NCBI RefSeq assembly: GCF_030363035.1
Contig: NZ_JAUCMN010000005.1
Coordinates: forward strand, 62,001 to 126,000
Length of the DNA: 64,000 nucleotides
Origin: Curtobacterium caseinilyticum
GTDB lineage: Bacteria; Actinomycetota; Actinomycetes; Actinomycetales; Microbacteriaceae
Direction: 5' to 3'
The notes below the pieces were generated by a model. The model saw only the letters and a list, made by a program, of their open reading frames with translations. It was not told the DNA's origin and ran no database searches. A program made the position numbers and the translations under genes. This document shows, one piece after another, positions 27,529-36,089 of the stretch (positions are counted from its first letter, which is position 1; each line of letters starts with the position of its first letter).

Positions 27529-28570
27529 CCCCCTGGTGCTCGGCATCGAGACGAGTTGCGACGAGACCGGTGTCGGCATCGTGCGCGGGACGACCCTGCT
27601 CGCGAACGTGATCGCGTCGAGCATGGACGAGCACGCCCGGTACGGCGGCGTCGTGCCCGAGGTCGCCGCCCGTGCGCACCTCGAGGCGATGACCCCGACC
27701 CTGCACGAAGCGCTCGAGCAGGCCGGTGTCACCCTCGACGAACTCGACGCCGTGGCGGTCACCGCGGGCCCCGGGCTCGCCGGCGCGCTGATGGTCGGGG
27801 TCGGGGCGGCGAAGGCCCTCGCGGTCGCGACCGGCAAGCCCCTGTACGGCGTGAACCACCTGGTCGGCCACGTCGGCGCTGACGTCCTGCGCGCGGACGA
27901 CAGTGCGATCGAGCTCCCGACCGTGGCGCTGCTGGTGTCCGGCGGGCACACCTCGCTGCTGCTCGTGCGCGACCTGGTCGGGGACGTCGAGCTGCTCGGC
28001 GAGACGATCGACGACGCCGCGGGCGAGGCGTTCGACAAGGTCGCGCGGCTGCTCGGCCTGCCGTACCCGGGCGGCCCGCAGATCGACCGGGCCGCGGCGG
28101 ACGGCGACCCCCGGGCGATCCGGTTCCCCCGCGGACTGACGCTGCCGAAGGACATGGCGCAGCACCGCTACGACTTCTCGTTCTCCGGCCTCAAGACCGC
28201 CGTGGCCCGCTGGGTGGAGAAGTGCCGCGACGAGGGCCGCGAGGTCCCCGTCGCCGACGTCGCGGCGTCCTTCCGCGAGGCCGTCGTGGACGTGCTCCTG
28301 ACGAAGGCGCTCGCCGCGTGCCGTGACACCGGCGTCGACCGGCTGCTGCTCGGCGGCGGGGTCGTCGCGAACGCCCGGCTCCGAGCCGTGGCCGAGGAAC
28401 GCTGCGCCGCCGCCGGGGTCGCCCTGCGGATCCCGCCGTTCGACCTCTGCACGGACAACGGCGCCATGATCGCGGCGGTCGGAGCCCGCCTGGTCGCAGA
28501 GGGGCACGCGCCGAGCGACCTCGGGTTCGCCGCGGACTCGACGCTGCCGGTGACGACCGTCCAGGTCTGA
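27515..28570 (+). CDS. tsaD: tRNA N6-threonylcarbamoyladenosine transferase TsaD
   Basis: 351 residues. Transfers the threonylcarbamoyl group to A37 of ANN-decoding tRNAs. [14 protein letters not shown] at the start, the metal pair in [41 protein letters not shown] and the C-terminal metal Asp in CTDNGAMIA. The GTG lies inside the end of rimI (14-base overlap) and has AGGAG upstream. Last gene of the glmS-tsaD run. Confidence 0.97.
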   Translation: MSTTDPLVLGIETSCDETGVGIVRGTTLLANVIASSMDEHARYGGVVPEVAARAHLEAMTPTLHEALEQAGVTLDELDAVAVTAGPGLAGALMVGVGAAKALAVATGKPLYGVNHLVGHVGADVLRADDSAIELPTVALLVSGGHTSLLLVRDLVGDVELLGETIDDAAGEAFDKVARLLGLPYPGGPQIDRAAADGDPRAIRFPRGLTLPKDMAQHRYDFSFSGLKTAVARWVEKCRDEGREVPVADVAASFREAVVDVLLTKALAACRDTGVDRLLLGGGVVANARLRAVAEERCAAAGVALRIPPFDLCTDNGAMIAAVGARLVAEGHAPSDLGFAADSTLPVTTVQV

Positions 28571-28669
28571 CCACCCCCCCTACTCGTGGGCGGTGCCCGG
28601 ACCGTGACGGGGCCCGTGTGGGAGGATGCTCAGCAGGCGCCGACCGACCGGCGTCGAGAGGGGTGGACG

Positions 28670-29461
28670 GTGTCCGATCAGAACCAGTGGCCGAAGCCGG
28701 GCGACTCGAGCGGGTCGTCCGACGGCCGGCAGCAGCCCGACGGGCAGCAGCCCCCGCAGTCGGCACCGCAGGGCAGTGGTCAGGACCCGTGGTCGCAGTC
28801 CGGTCAGGGATCGTCGGCACAGGGCGCCTCAGGCGGGGTGCCGCCGTACGGCCAGCCGCACCAGCCGAACCCCTACGGCCAGCAGCAGGGCAGCCCGTAC
28901 GGTCAGCAGTACGGCGCCCCGTCGGCACCGCAGCAGGGCTCTCCGTACGGCGGCCAGCCCCAGGGCGCCCCCCACGGCCAGCAGCAGGGCAGTCCCTACG
29001 GCCAGCAGACGGGCGGCAACCCGTACGCCGCAGCCGGTCCCCAGCAGGCCGGCCCGCAGCACAACCCGTACGCGCCGCACCAGCAGGGCGGCAACCCCTA
29101 CGCCGCGCCGTACGCGACGGGCGGCTACCAGCCGTACGCCCAGCGACCGAAGACCAACACCCTAGCGATCCTGTCGATCGTGTTCAGCGGCGTCGCGGGG
29201 CTGTCCCTGCTCACCTTCGTGTTCGCGTTCTTCGCGGTGCTCGCCGGTCCCGCGGGAGCGATCCTCGGCCACGTCGCCCTCGGCAAGGTCAGGACGACCG
29301 GTGAGTCCGGCCGGGGCCTCGCGCTCGCCGGCATCATCGTCGGGTGGGCCGCCACCGGGATCGCCCTGATCGGCATCGTCATCTTCTTCGCGATCCTCGG
29401 CGCCGGGACCGGCGGCTACTCGAGCGACTACGGCTACGACTCGGGCGCCTTCGTCGGCTGA
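28670..29461 (+). CDS. DUF4190-type membrane protein with Gln/Pro/Gly-rich N-terminus
   Basis: 263 residues. Residues 1-155 are low complexity with recurrent PYGQQ, GQPH and GNPYA units. Two membrane segments follow (about 163-195 and 215-250) around GAILGHVALGKVRTTGESGRGLALAGIIVGW, the DUF4190 signature. Function unknown; such proteins are often linked to septation or envelope in Actinobacteria only by association. GTG start chosen for GAGAGGGG upstream. A strong terminator follows. Confidence 0.8.
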   Translation: MSDQNQWPKPGDSSGSSDGRQQPDGQQPPQSAPQGSGQDPWSQSGQGSSAQGASGGVPPYGQPHQPNPYGQQQGSPYGQQYGAPSAPQQGSPYGGQPQGAPHGQQQGSPYGQQTGGNPYAAAGPQQAGPQHNPYAPHQQGGNPYAAPYATGGYQPYAQRPKTNTLAILSIVFSGVAGLSLLTFVFAFFAVLAGPAGAILGHVALGKVRTTGESGRGLALAGIIVGWAATGIALIGIVIFFAILGAGTGGYSSDYGYDSGAFVG

Positions 29462-29475
29462 GTGCTCCACCGGAG

Positions 29476-29512
29476 CGACGGGACCCCGCGGACACACCGC
29501 GGGGTCCCGTCG
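29476..29512. terminator. Terminator after the DUF4190 gene
   Basis: Perfect 15-bp stem CGACGGGACCCCGCG / CGCGGGGTCCCGTCG with a seven-base loop, followed by TCCTTTCG. Confidence 0.88.
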
Positions 29513-29544
29513 TCCTTTCGGGCTGCTCCCGCGGTCGGTGACGG

Positions 29545-29600
29545 CGCGACGGCGACGGTGGGGGCGAGACGGCGACGGTGAGGACGCGACGGCGACCGCG
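29545..29600. repeat. Degenerate tandem array GCGACGGCGACGGTG
   Basis: Three imperfect units of about 20 bases directly after the stop (on the minus strand) of the methyltransferase gene. Short, imperfect, in non-coding DNA. Confidence 0.5.
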
Positions 29601-29602
29601 CC

Positions 29603-30805
29603 CTACCCGACCACGTCGGTGAGGCGCTCGCACAGGAGCGCCGTGTGTCGTCCCTCCAGGCGGGTGAGCACGAGCGTCACGGACCGACGGCCCCGCAGGC
29701 GCAACCGCTTCCGGAACTGCGCCGGGTCGACGTCGACGCCGCGCTTCTTGATCTCCACCGTCCCGACGTCCTCCGCCGCCAGACGCGCGGCGAGCTGCTT
29801 GACGTCGAGTGGCATCGTGTCGAGCACCCGGAACCCCTGCGCGAACGGCGTCGTCACCGCACGGTCCGACGTGACGTACGCGATGCCCTCCGACAGCATG
29901 CGTCCGTCGACCGAGCGGGCCAGGTCGCCGATCAGCCGCGCACGGATGACCGCGCCGTCCGGCTCGTACAGGTAGGTGCCGACGGGGCCGACCTCGACGT
30001 CCTCGGCATCGGCCGGACCCGTGAGCTCGGCGATCCCGTGCGCGCCGATCACGGTCGCCGCGCGCCGGACCCCGTCGCGGGCGAGCGGGCCGGACCAGAG
30101 GACGAGCTCGACGACCTCGCGGTCGACGGAGACCCACTGCGCCTCGAGCCCGTCCGGGATCAGGTCGCGGTCGATGCCCGGTCCGAGCTTCACACCCGTC
30201 GGGGTGGTCGTGGCCGCGGCGAAGACGGTGTCGAGGGAGGGTGACCAGTCGTCCGGGTCTGCCAGGCGCTTCGTGTTCGCGTGCCCGGCGGTCCGCCGTG
30301 CCGGGTCCATCCACACGCCGTCGACGCGGGACAGGTCGAAGCCGGCGGCGTCACCGAGCTCGACGCGGGCGTTCGGCCACAGGGCGAGGTTGTGGGTGGC
30401 GACCGCCGCGGTCACCTCGTCGCGGTCGACCGCGGTCACGTCGAGGTCGAGCGCGGCCATCGCCATCGCGTCACCACCGATCCCGCACCCGAGGTCCGCG
30501 ACCCGGGTCAGCCCGGCGGCGGCGAACCGTCCGGCGTGCTGCGCGGCGACCTGCAACCGCGTCGCCTGCTCGAGGCCGGCCTCGGTGAAGAGCATGCGGG
30601 ACGCGAAGTCGCCGAACTTCCCCCGAGCCTTCTGCCGCAGCTTCGCCTGGGTCAGGACGGCCGCGACCAGCCCCGGGTCGTGGCCCTCCGCGCGGAGCCG
30701 CGAGACCACCCGGACGATCTCGCCCCCGTCCGAGACGCCGGGGGTACGGTCGAGCAGGGCCATCCCCTCGGGGGTCAGCAACTGGGCGAGATCGGCGGCA
30801 TCCAC
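29603..30805 (-). CDS. Class I SAM-dependent methyltransferase with THUMP-like C-terminus
   Basis: 400 residues. The middle part has the SAM-binding motif VADLGCGIGGDAMAMA near residue 100, then VTAVDRDE, and a motif GVWMDPARRT that resembles motif IV of RNA or DNA methyltransferases. The C-terminal about 90 residues (VGTVEIKKRGVDVDPAQFRKRL) match THUMP-like tails. An RNA substrate is likely but not shown. GTG start at 30805 fits the family; upstream sequence belongs to the groES promoter, so the two genes diverge. Confidence 0.85.
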   Translation of the reverse strand: MDAADLAQLLTPEGMALLDRTPGVSDGGEIVRVVSRLRAEGHDPGLVAAVLTQAKLRQKARGKFGDFASRMLFTEAGLEQATRLQVAAQHAGRFAAAGLTRVADLGCGIGGDAMAMAALDLDVTAVDRDEVTAAVATHNLALWPNARVELGDAAGFDLSRVDGVWMDPARRTAGHANTKRLADPDDWSPSLDTVFAAATTTPTGVKLGPGIDRDLIPDGLEAQWVSVDREVVELVLWSGPLARDGVRRAATVIGAHGIAELTGPADAEDVEVGPVGTYLYEPDGAVIRARLIGDLARSVDGRMLSEGIAYVTSDRAVTTPFAQGFRVLDTMPLDVKQLAARLAAEDVGTVEIKKRGVDVDPAQFRKRLRLRGRRSVTLVLTRLEGRHTALLCERLTDVVG

Positions 30806-30845
30806 CCGTCGATCCTCGCAGGTCGCCGGGAGGCCCGACACGTGC

Positions 30846-30916
30846 TGGCACTCGGATTGACCGAGTGCCAGACTGTCCCTAGACTCGCGTTGGCACTCTC
30901 CTGTGCGTAGTGCCAA
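30846..30916 (+). promoter_or_regulatory. groES promoter with two CIRCE operators
   Basis: CIRCE 1 is TGGCACTC-N9-GAGTGCCA (30846-30870), perfect. CIRCE 2 is TTGGCACTC-N9-TAGTGCCAA (30890-30916), one mismatch. Between and within them lie TTGACC (30857-30862) and TAGACT (30880-30885), 17 bases apart, an excellent promoter. HrcA bound at both sites would cover the -35 and the start point. Confidence 0.93.
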
Positions 30917-30963
30917 CCGGTTCCCATCTGTACCGAGTCAGTACCGAGAAAGAAGAGGTCACC

Positions 30964-31260
30964 GTGGCCGTCACCATCAAGCCGCTCGAGGATCGCATCG
31001 TCATCCGCCAGGTCGAGGCGGAGCAGACCACCGCTTCCGGTCTCGTCATCCCGGACACCGCGAAGGAGAAGCCCCAGGAGGGCGAGGTCGTCGCCGTGGG
31101 CCCGGGTCGCATCGACGACAACGGCAACCGCGTCCCGCTCGACGTCGCCGTCGGCGACAAGGTCATCTACTCGAAGTACGGTGGCACCGAGGTCAAGTAC
31201 TCCGGTGAGGACCTGCTCGTCCTCTCGGCGCGCGACGTCCTCGCGGTCATCGAGCACTGA
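30964..31260 (+). CDS. groES: Co-chaperonin GroES
   Basis: 98 residues, normal length. Lid of the GroEL chamber. [19 protein letters not shown] leads into the mobile loop [18 protein letters not shown], then [10 protein letters not shown] and the end [10 protein letters not shown]. The GTG at 30964 fits the family and has AAGAAGAGG upstream. A terminator follows at once and no groEL is present here, so groES is a single-gene heat-shock unit under HrcA. Confidence 0.97.
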   Translation: MAVTIKPLEDRIVIRQVEAEQTTASGLVIPDTAKEKPQEGEVVAVGPGRIDDNGNRVPLDVAVGDKVIYSKYGGTEVKYSGEDLLVLSARDVLAVIEH

Positions 31261-31276
31261 GACCAGTTCTCCCTCG

Positions 31277-31314
31277 CGAACGCCCCGCCCGGCACACCGC
31301 CGGCGGGGCGTTCG
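31277..31314. terminator. Terminator after groES
   Basis: Stem CGAACGCCCCGCC / GGCGGGGCGTTCG, 13 bp, loop of 12 bases, starting 17 bases after the groES stop. Confidence 0.88.
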
Positions 31315-31327
31315 TGCGTCGTACGGC

Positions 31328-31344
31328 GCGGCCGGGAGGCGCGG
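31328..31344 (+). repeat. Left family B arm flanking rarD
   Basis: GCGGCCGGGAGGCGCGG is the exact reverse complement of 32359-32375. The two arms lie 1014 bases apart and enclose only rarD. Confidence 0.75.
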
Positions 31345-31385
31345 GGTCCCTCCGCAGCGTCGCTCCGGCTTCCTAGGATGGTTCC

Positions 31386-32348
31386 GTGAGTGAACCGAGC
31401 CCGGCGCGTCCGGCCCGCAGCGAGGCATCCGTCGGTGTCGTCCAGGCGATCGTGGCGTACGGGCTCTGGGGGCTCATGCCGCTGCTCTTCGCCGCGATGG
31501 CCCCCGCAGGCGCGTTCGAGATCGTCGCCTGGCGCATCGTCTTCGGCCTGGTGTTCTGCGCCGTGGCGATCGCGGTCACCCGCTCGTGGCTGCGCACCCG
31601 TTCCCTGATGGCGCAGCGCCGGGTGATGCTCGTGATGGGGCTCGCGGCCGTGCTCATCCTGGTCAACTGGACGGTGTACGTCGCCGCCACGACGACCGGC
31701 CACACGGTCGAGGCCGCCCTCGGCTACTTCATCAACCCGCTCGTGACGATCGCGCTCGGCGTCGTGGTCCTGCGCGAACGACTCCGCCCGGCGCAGTGGA
31801 CCGCGGTCGGCATCAGCATCGTGGCGGTCGTGGTCATCGCGGTCGGCTACGGCCAGGTGCCGTGGATCGCCCTCGCACTGGCGTTCTCGTTCGGGCTGTA
31901 CGGCCTGGTGAAGAAGCGGGTCGGCGGGACCGTCGACGCGCTGAGCGGCCTGACGCTCGAGACGGTGTGGCTGCTGCCCATCGCGGTCGGCGCGCTCGTC
32001 GTGCTCGGGGTCACGGGCCTCGGTGGCGGGGTGACGTTCACGAGCGAGGGGTGGCCGCACGTGCTCGTCACGGTGCTGACCGGGCCGGCGACGGCGGTGC
32101 CGCTGCTGCTCTTCGCGTCCTCGGCGCGGCGGGTGAGCCTGTCCACCCTCGGCCTGACGCAGTACCTCGCGCCGGTCATGCAGCTGCTCGTCGGCGTGGT
32201 CGTGCAGCACGAGGCGATGCCGCCGGCGCGGTGGGTCGGCTTCGGCATCGTGTGGGTCGCGCTCGTGGTCCTGACGGTCGACTCGTTCGCGGCGGCCCGG
32301 ACGGCGCGGCGACGGACGCTCGCACCCGCGGCGGCCGAGCCGGCCTGA
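31386..32348 (+). CDS. rarD: EamA-family transporter RarD
   Basis: 320 residues, ten membrane segments in two EamA halves. AYGLWGLMPLLF near residue 23, EIVAWRIVFGLVF, NWTVYVAATTTGHTVEAALGYFINPLV and LGLTQYLAPVMQLLVGVVV are RarD blocks. Exports or imports small molecules; RarD was named for chloramphenicol sensitivity, but the real substrate is open. GTG start is leaderless: TAGGAT (31374-31379), gap six. The gene is enclosed by a perfect 17-bp inverted repeat. Confidence 0.9.
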   Translation: MSEPSPARPARSEASVGVVQAIVAYGLWGLMPLLFAAMAPAGAFEIVAWRIVFGLVFCAVAIAVTRSWLRTRSLMAQRRVMLVMGLAAVLILVNWTVYVAATTTGHTVEAALGYFINPLVTIALGVVVLRERLRPAQWTAVGISIVAVVVIAVGYGQVPWIALALAFSFGLYGLVKKRVGGTVDALSGLTLETVWLLPIAVGALVVLGVTGLGGGVTFTSEGWPHVLVTVLTGPATAVPLLLFASSARRVSLSTLGLTQYLAPVMQLLVGVVVQHEAMPPARWVGFGIVWVALVVLTVDSFAAARTARRRTLAPAAAEPA

Positions 32349-32358
32349 CGGGCTCGCG

Positions 32359-32375
32359 CCGCGCCTCCCGGCCGC
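32359..32375 (-). repeat. Right family B arm flanking rarD
   Basis: CCGCGCCTCCCGGCCGC, exact partner of 31328-31344, 11 bases after the rarD stop. Confidence 0.75.
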
Positions 32376-32409
32376 CCGCCCGCTCGCGCGCGCCCGCCCG
32401 CGCCCTGGG

Positions 32410-32481
32410 GCCGAGTCTCGGCAGCGCGGACACGTTCGCGCCGACTCGACGACGAAAGTGTCCGCCCAGCCGAGGCTCGGC
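32410..32481. repeat. Family C palindrome
   Basis: Arms of 24 bases (32410-32433 and 32458-32481) pair at 21 positions. Each arm has GCCGAG-CTCGGC and ends GCGGACAC / GTGTCCGC; the centre is 24 bases. Different sequence from families A and B, but a similar design. Confidence 0.75.
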
Positions 32482-32516
32482 TCGCCAGGAAGCCACGTGA
32501 GGAGGCCGGGGGTGCG

Positions 32517-32550
32517 ACGACGCCCCGCGGCCTGAGCCGCGGGGCGTCGT
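32517..32550 (-). terminator. Terminator of the branched-chain binding-protein gene
   Basis: Perfect 14-bp stem ACGACGCCCCGCGG / CCGCGGGGCGTCGT with a six-base loop, 20 bases after the stop on the minus strand. Confidence 0.88.
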
Positions 32551-32569
32551 CTGACGGGTCCTGCTGGTG

Positions 32570-33904
32570 TTACTTCGAGACCGAACCCTGGATGGCGGTC
32601 TGGTAGACGGGCTTGTTGTCGCCGTCGAACTTGTAGATGCCGATGTACGCGCTCGACGGGTCGTTCTTGCTGTCGAACGGACCGATGCCGGACGGGCCGG
32701 TGTACTGGATGTCCTCACCCTTGTCGAGCAGGTCCTTGCAGGCCTTGAACGTCTCGCACTTCGTGCCGCCGTCGGCGCCGGACACCGCGGCCATGTTGGC
32801 CTGGATCGTGCCCGAGTCGGTGCCCTTGCCCTTCACCGCGGCCAGCGCCGCGAGGGTCGTGGCGTCGTAGGACTCCGCCGCGTACGAGTAGTCGGCGAGC
32901 TCCTTGCCGGACGACTGCTTGTAGAAGTCCGCCAGGCGCTGCTTGAGCTCGTCCTTCGGGCTCGCACCGGGGATGGTGCCCTGCGCGCCCTCGAGGGTGC
33001 CCTTGTCGAAGTCCTTCGAGTAGTCCGCGGTGTTGCCGTCGGACATGTAGATCTTCGCCATGTCGGCGTTCTGCGACTTGAGCTCGGGGATGATCGACTT
33101 CGTCTCGTCGAAGGCGAGCACGACGATCGCATCGGGCTTCGAGGCCAGGGCCGCCGTCACCTCGGACGAGAACGTGGTCTGCCCGGGCGGGAACTCCTGG
33201 CCCTTGCCCTTCGCGCCGTAGACGACCTGGCCGCCCGATTCCTCGACCGCCTTCTGCACGGTGTCGCGGAGACCGGTGCCGTACGTGTCGTTGAAGACCA
33301 GGAACGCGACCTTGGCGTTGCCGTCACCCGTGATGAGCTGGCCGAGTGCCGAACCCTGCACCGAGTCCGGCGGTGCCGTGCGGTAGTAGTGCGACGAGTA
33401 ACCGGACAGGTCGGTCGCGGTGTTCGCGGGCGAGATCTGCACGATGCAGTTGCTCGTCAGCTGGTCGATGACGTTCAGCGTGACGCTGGACGACTCGGCA
33501 CCGATCACCACGGGGACCTTGGCGTTGACGAGCTTCGTCGCGGCCGAGCTCGACACGGTCATGTCGTTGCTGTCGCCGGAGTCGGTGGCCGGGTCGATGC
33601 TGACGTCCTTGTCGAGCACGCCACCCGCGGAGTTGATGTCCTCGACCGCGAGGCCGACACCGGACTCGGCCGGCGGGTTGAGGTACGACAGCGTTCCCGT
33701 GAGCGGGAGGATCGTGCCGATCTTCAGCGCGTCGGTGCTCGGGGTGTCGGGTGCCTTGCAGCTCGCCGCCGGGTCCTTCTTCGCCCCGCCCGCGGAGGCG
33801 GAGGAGGTCGACTCGGCGCTGCCGCTGGTGGAACACGCGGCGAGGAGGAGCGCTACCGCTCCCGCCACTGCCAGTGCCGTGGTGGCACGGGTGGTTCTGG
33901 TCAT
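32570..33904 (-). CDS. Branched-chain amino-acid ABC transporter substrate-binding lipoprotein
   Basis: 444 residues. Lipobox LLAAC (Cys24), Ser/Ala linker, then a type I periplasmic-binding fold: LKIGTILPLTGTLSYLNPPAESGVGLAVEDIN split by loops, PVVIGAESSS, FNDTYGTGLRD and DAIVVLAFDE. It should hand the ligand (branched-chain amino acid or similar) to the LivHMGF system at 37986-42194, 4 kb away in the other direction; no second permease set is near. ATG at 33904 has AGAAAGGG upstream; longer starts would hide the signal peptide. Confidence 0.92.
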   Translation of the reverse strand: MTRTTRATTALAVAGAVALLLAACSTSGSAESTSSASAGGAKKDPAASCKAPDTPSTDALKIGTILPLTGTLSYLNPPAESGVGLAVEDINSAGGVLDKDVSIDPATDSGDSNDMTVSSSAATKLVNAKVPVVIGAESSSVTLNVIDQLTSNCIVQISPANTATDLSGYSSHYYRTAPPDSVQGSALGQLITGDGNAKVAFLVFNDTYGTGLRDTVQKAVEESGGQVVYGAKGKGQEFPPGQTTFSSEVTAALASKPDAIVVLAFDETKSIIPELKSQNADMAKIYMSDGNTADYSKDFDKGTLEGAQGTIPGASPKDELKQRLADFYKQSSGKELADYSYAAESYDATTLAALAAVKGKGTDSGTIQANMAAVSGADGGTKCETFKACKDLLDKGEDIQYTGPSGIGPFDSKNDPSSAYIGIYKFDGDNKPVYQTAIQGSVSK

Positions 33905-34030
33905 CCGTGGAGCCCTTTCTCTGCGCGGAGGCCCAACCGCATCGGGTCGAGCGCGGCCACCTCCGCGTGGGTTGTCGAGAAAACTAGGGCCGAAGTGTTT
34001 CGCCTGTGTGTCCGGGATCGGCACCTGGAC

Positions 34031-34056
34031 GTTTCGTTACACACCCGTGACGAAAC
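34031..34056. promoter_or_regulatory. Inverted repeat upstream of the binding-protein gene
   Basis: GTTTCGTTAC (34031-34040) and GTGACGAAAC (34047-34056) pair at nine of ten positions with a six-base centre. It lies about 45 bases upstream of TAGTTT (33986-33981, minus strand), a possible -10, and could be an operator. The rest of 33905-34240 shows no gene. Confidence 0.4.
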
Positions 34057-34240
34057 TGTGGAGGTGCACGGGAACCCCTGATGAGGAGTCCGTCCGGACG
34101 GTCGTGAGCGCGTGGAGCGCTCCTCCGCAGGGTGTCTCGACCCTGTCGTCCAGCGGTCTCGAAGCTGCCGTGCCGCCGTCCTGGTCGTGACGCGCGGAAC
34201 CGGGACGAGCACGGTGACGGCCACGCGTACCGTCCGGTCC

Positions 34241-35059
34241 ATGAGCAGTGCAGCTTCCGAGAACACGTTCCGTCCCACCCGCGCCATCGTCACCGGGGCC
34301 GAGTCCGGCATCGGCCGAGCAACGGCGGTGGCACTCGCCGCCGCCGGCATGGACGTCGGCATCACCTACCTGTCCGAGCCCGAACGCGCGGAGGAGACGG
34401 CGGCCGAGATCCGGCAGGCCGGGCGGCAGGCGTACGTGGCGCAGATCGACGTCACGCAGCTCGAGCACGCTGGCGCGGTGATCGACGAGCTGGCGGCGCA
34501 GCTGGGCGGGGTCGACGTCATCGTCGCCGACGCGGGGACCGGCGACAACGCGCCCTTCCTCGACATCACCCTCGAGCAGTGGCGGCACACCGTCGCGACC
34601 GACCTCGACGGCGCCTTCGTGACGATCCAAGCGGCCGCGCGGCGGATGGTGGAGCAGGGCACCGGCGGGCGCATCATCGGCATCACGAGCGTGCACGAAC
34701 ACCAGCCCCGCTACGGGTCGAGTGCCTACGACGCCGCGAAGCACGGGCTCGGCGGCCTGTTGAAGACGATCGCGATCGAGCTCGCCGAGCACGGCATCAC
34801 CGCGAACGCCGTGGCGCCGGGGGAGATCGCGACGCGGATGACCGGCGCCGAGGACGAGGACCCGCACACGATCTCGCGCCCCGGCGTGCCGCTCGGTCGG
34901 CCCGGCAACGCGTGGGAGATCGCTGCGGCGGTGGCGTTCCTGGCCAGCCCGGCGTCGTCCTACATCACCGGCGTGTCCCTCCCCGTCGACGGCGGCATGC
35001 TCCAGATGGGCCCGCACGGCGGCAGCCACATCACGAGCGACGACTGGCGGAGCGCGTAG
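34241..35059 (+). CDS. SDR-family oxidoreductase
   Basis: 272 residues. NAD(P)-binding AIVTGAESGIGRATAVALA near residue 15, Asp after VDVIVADAGTG (where NAG is usual), catalytic Ser in ITSVHEHQ and YDAAKHG for Tyr/Lys; the end SSYITGVSLPVDGGMLQMGP fits the classical group, near glucose/aldose dehydrogenases. Substrate unknown. The ATG at 34241 is leaderless (TACCGT 34228-34233, gap seven), which settles the start against a longer open frame. Confidence 0.9.
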   Translation: MSSAASENTFRPTRAIVTGAESGIGRATAVALAAAGMDVGITYLSEPERAEETAAEIRQAGRQAYVAQIDVTQLEHAGAVIDELAAQLGGVDVIVADAGTGDNAPFLDITLEQWRHTVATDLDGAFVTIQAAARRMVEQGTGGRIIGITSVHEHQPRYGSSAYDAAKHGLGGLLKTIAIELAEHGITANAVAPGEIATRMTGAEDEDPHTISRPGVPLGRPGNAWEIAAAVAFLASPASSYITGVSLPVDGGMLQMGPHGGSHITSDDWRSA

Positions 35060-35071
35060 GGCGCGGGCCTT

Positions 35072-35149
35072 CCCCGCAAAACGCAACGTCGGCGTCTGCT
35101 CGCAGCGCTGTACCGCTGCGAGCAGCCGTGGAGGTTGCGTTTCGCGGGG
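35072..35149. repeat. Family A palindrome, copy A2
   Basis: Arms of 36 bases (35072-35107, 35114-35149) with a six-base centre CTGTAC. Outer ends CCCCGCAAAACGCAACG and GTTGCGTTTCGCGGGG. Lies between the convergent SDR and endonuclease-like genes, seven bases from the latter's stop. Confidence 0.88.
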
Positions 35150-35156
35150 ACTACCG

Positions 35157-36026
35157 TCATGCGCCGGTCGGGAGGCCCGCGGTGCGCAACACGGTCTGCA
35201 AGCGTACCGGGGTGCGCACCTCCGACCAGCCCCACCGGACGACGCGACGCACCTCGGGTCGCTGCAGCAGGGTCTGCTCCCGGACCTTCTCGCGTCGGAC
35301 GGCATCCGGGTCGTCGTACTTCTCGAGACCGTCGAACTCGCCGACGACGCCGGCGCGCGGCCACCAGAAGTCGACCCGGTACCGGCCGAAGGCCTGCTGG
35401 AGGACCGGGGGCGGGAAGCCGTCGTCCTCGATCCGGACCCGGCTGACCGACTCGCCGGGTGACTCGGAGCGTGGGTCCCCGAACCGGAGTGCCCGTCTCG
35501 CCCGTGTCATGCCCCTCGGCGAGGGCCACGACGCGAAGGCGCGACGGAGTTCGTCGACGGTGAGCAGATGCCCGCGCAGGACGTGGTCGAGGACGGCGAC
35601 CCCGTTCTCGTACGAGGTGCTCCTGCTGAGGTCGACGACGGTCCGGAGCAGCGACGTGACCCGCCGACCGTCGATGGTGGTGGTGTCCGCTGGTGTGAGA
35701 TCGGCCGCGTGCCGGACCACGCGTCGGCCCGAGTGCGTCGTCCCGAGCAGGGGGTCCGTGACGTGCACCCGTCGGTCCGGCCGGTCGACGTCGGGGAGTC
35801 CCCACAGCAGCGCGGCCGAACGGTGCGACAGGACGCGCCACTCGCCGACGGCGGTGACCACGGCCTCCAGCTCGATGCGAGCGCGTTGCCGCACCGACGC
35901 GTCGTGCCAGGCCGATCCGTCGACGGCGACTCCGTGGGTCACCCGGACCAGCTCCCCGCGACGGAGCCGGTGCTGCGACTCCCGGTCGTCCGAGCTGAGG
36001 AGGATCAGTCGTGATGGCTCGTCCAT
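35157..36026 (-). CDS. AbiEi-like winged-helix / DUF559-type endonuclease-fold protein
   Basis: 289 residues. The N-terminal part (about 1-110) has RLRRGELVRVTHGVAVDG and LSHRSAALLWGLP, resembling AbiEi-type antitoxin domains. The C-terminal part (about 190-275) has a Glu in SPGESVSRVRI, YRVDFWWPRAGVVGEFDG and KREKVRE-like residues (RREKVREQ), the order of a PD-(D/E)XK or Vsr/DUF559 nuclease site. No partner toxin gene is adjacent. The ATG at 36026 gives the usual family length; ATGs at 36038 and 36086 are possible. Both sides are closed by family A palindromes, an unusual setting. Confidence 0.75.
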   Translation of the reverse strand: MDEPSRLILLSSDDRESQHRLRRGELVRVTHGVAVDGSAWHDASVRQRARIELEAVVTAVGEWRVLSHRSAALLWGLPDVDRPDRRVHVTDPLLGTTHSGRRVVRHAADLTPADTTTIDGRRVTSLLRTVVDLSRSTSYENGVAVLDHVLRGHLLTVDELRRAFASWPSPRGMTRARRALRFGDPRSESPGESVSRVRIEDDGFPPPVLQQAFGRYRVDFWWPRAGVVGEFDGLEKYDDPDAVRREKVREQTLLQRPEVRRVVRWGWSEVRTPVRLQTVLRTAGLPTGA

Positions 36027-36089
36027 GGCGACGAGCATCGCCGTGCAGGGTCGCGTGCACGGCCCCGCTGCCGGATCTGTGGACAACCA

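Noticed and set aside
35157..36026. Complete AbiE toxin-antitoxin or abortive-infection system
   Set aside because: Only an AbiEi-like N-terminal domain is present; no nucleotidyltransferase toxin gene adjoins.
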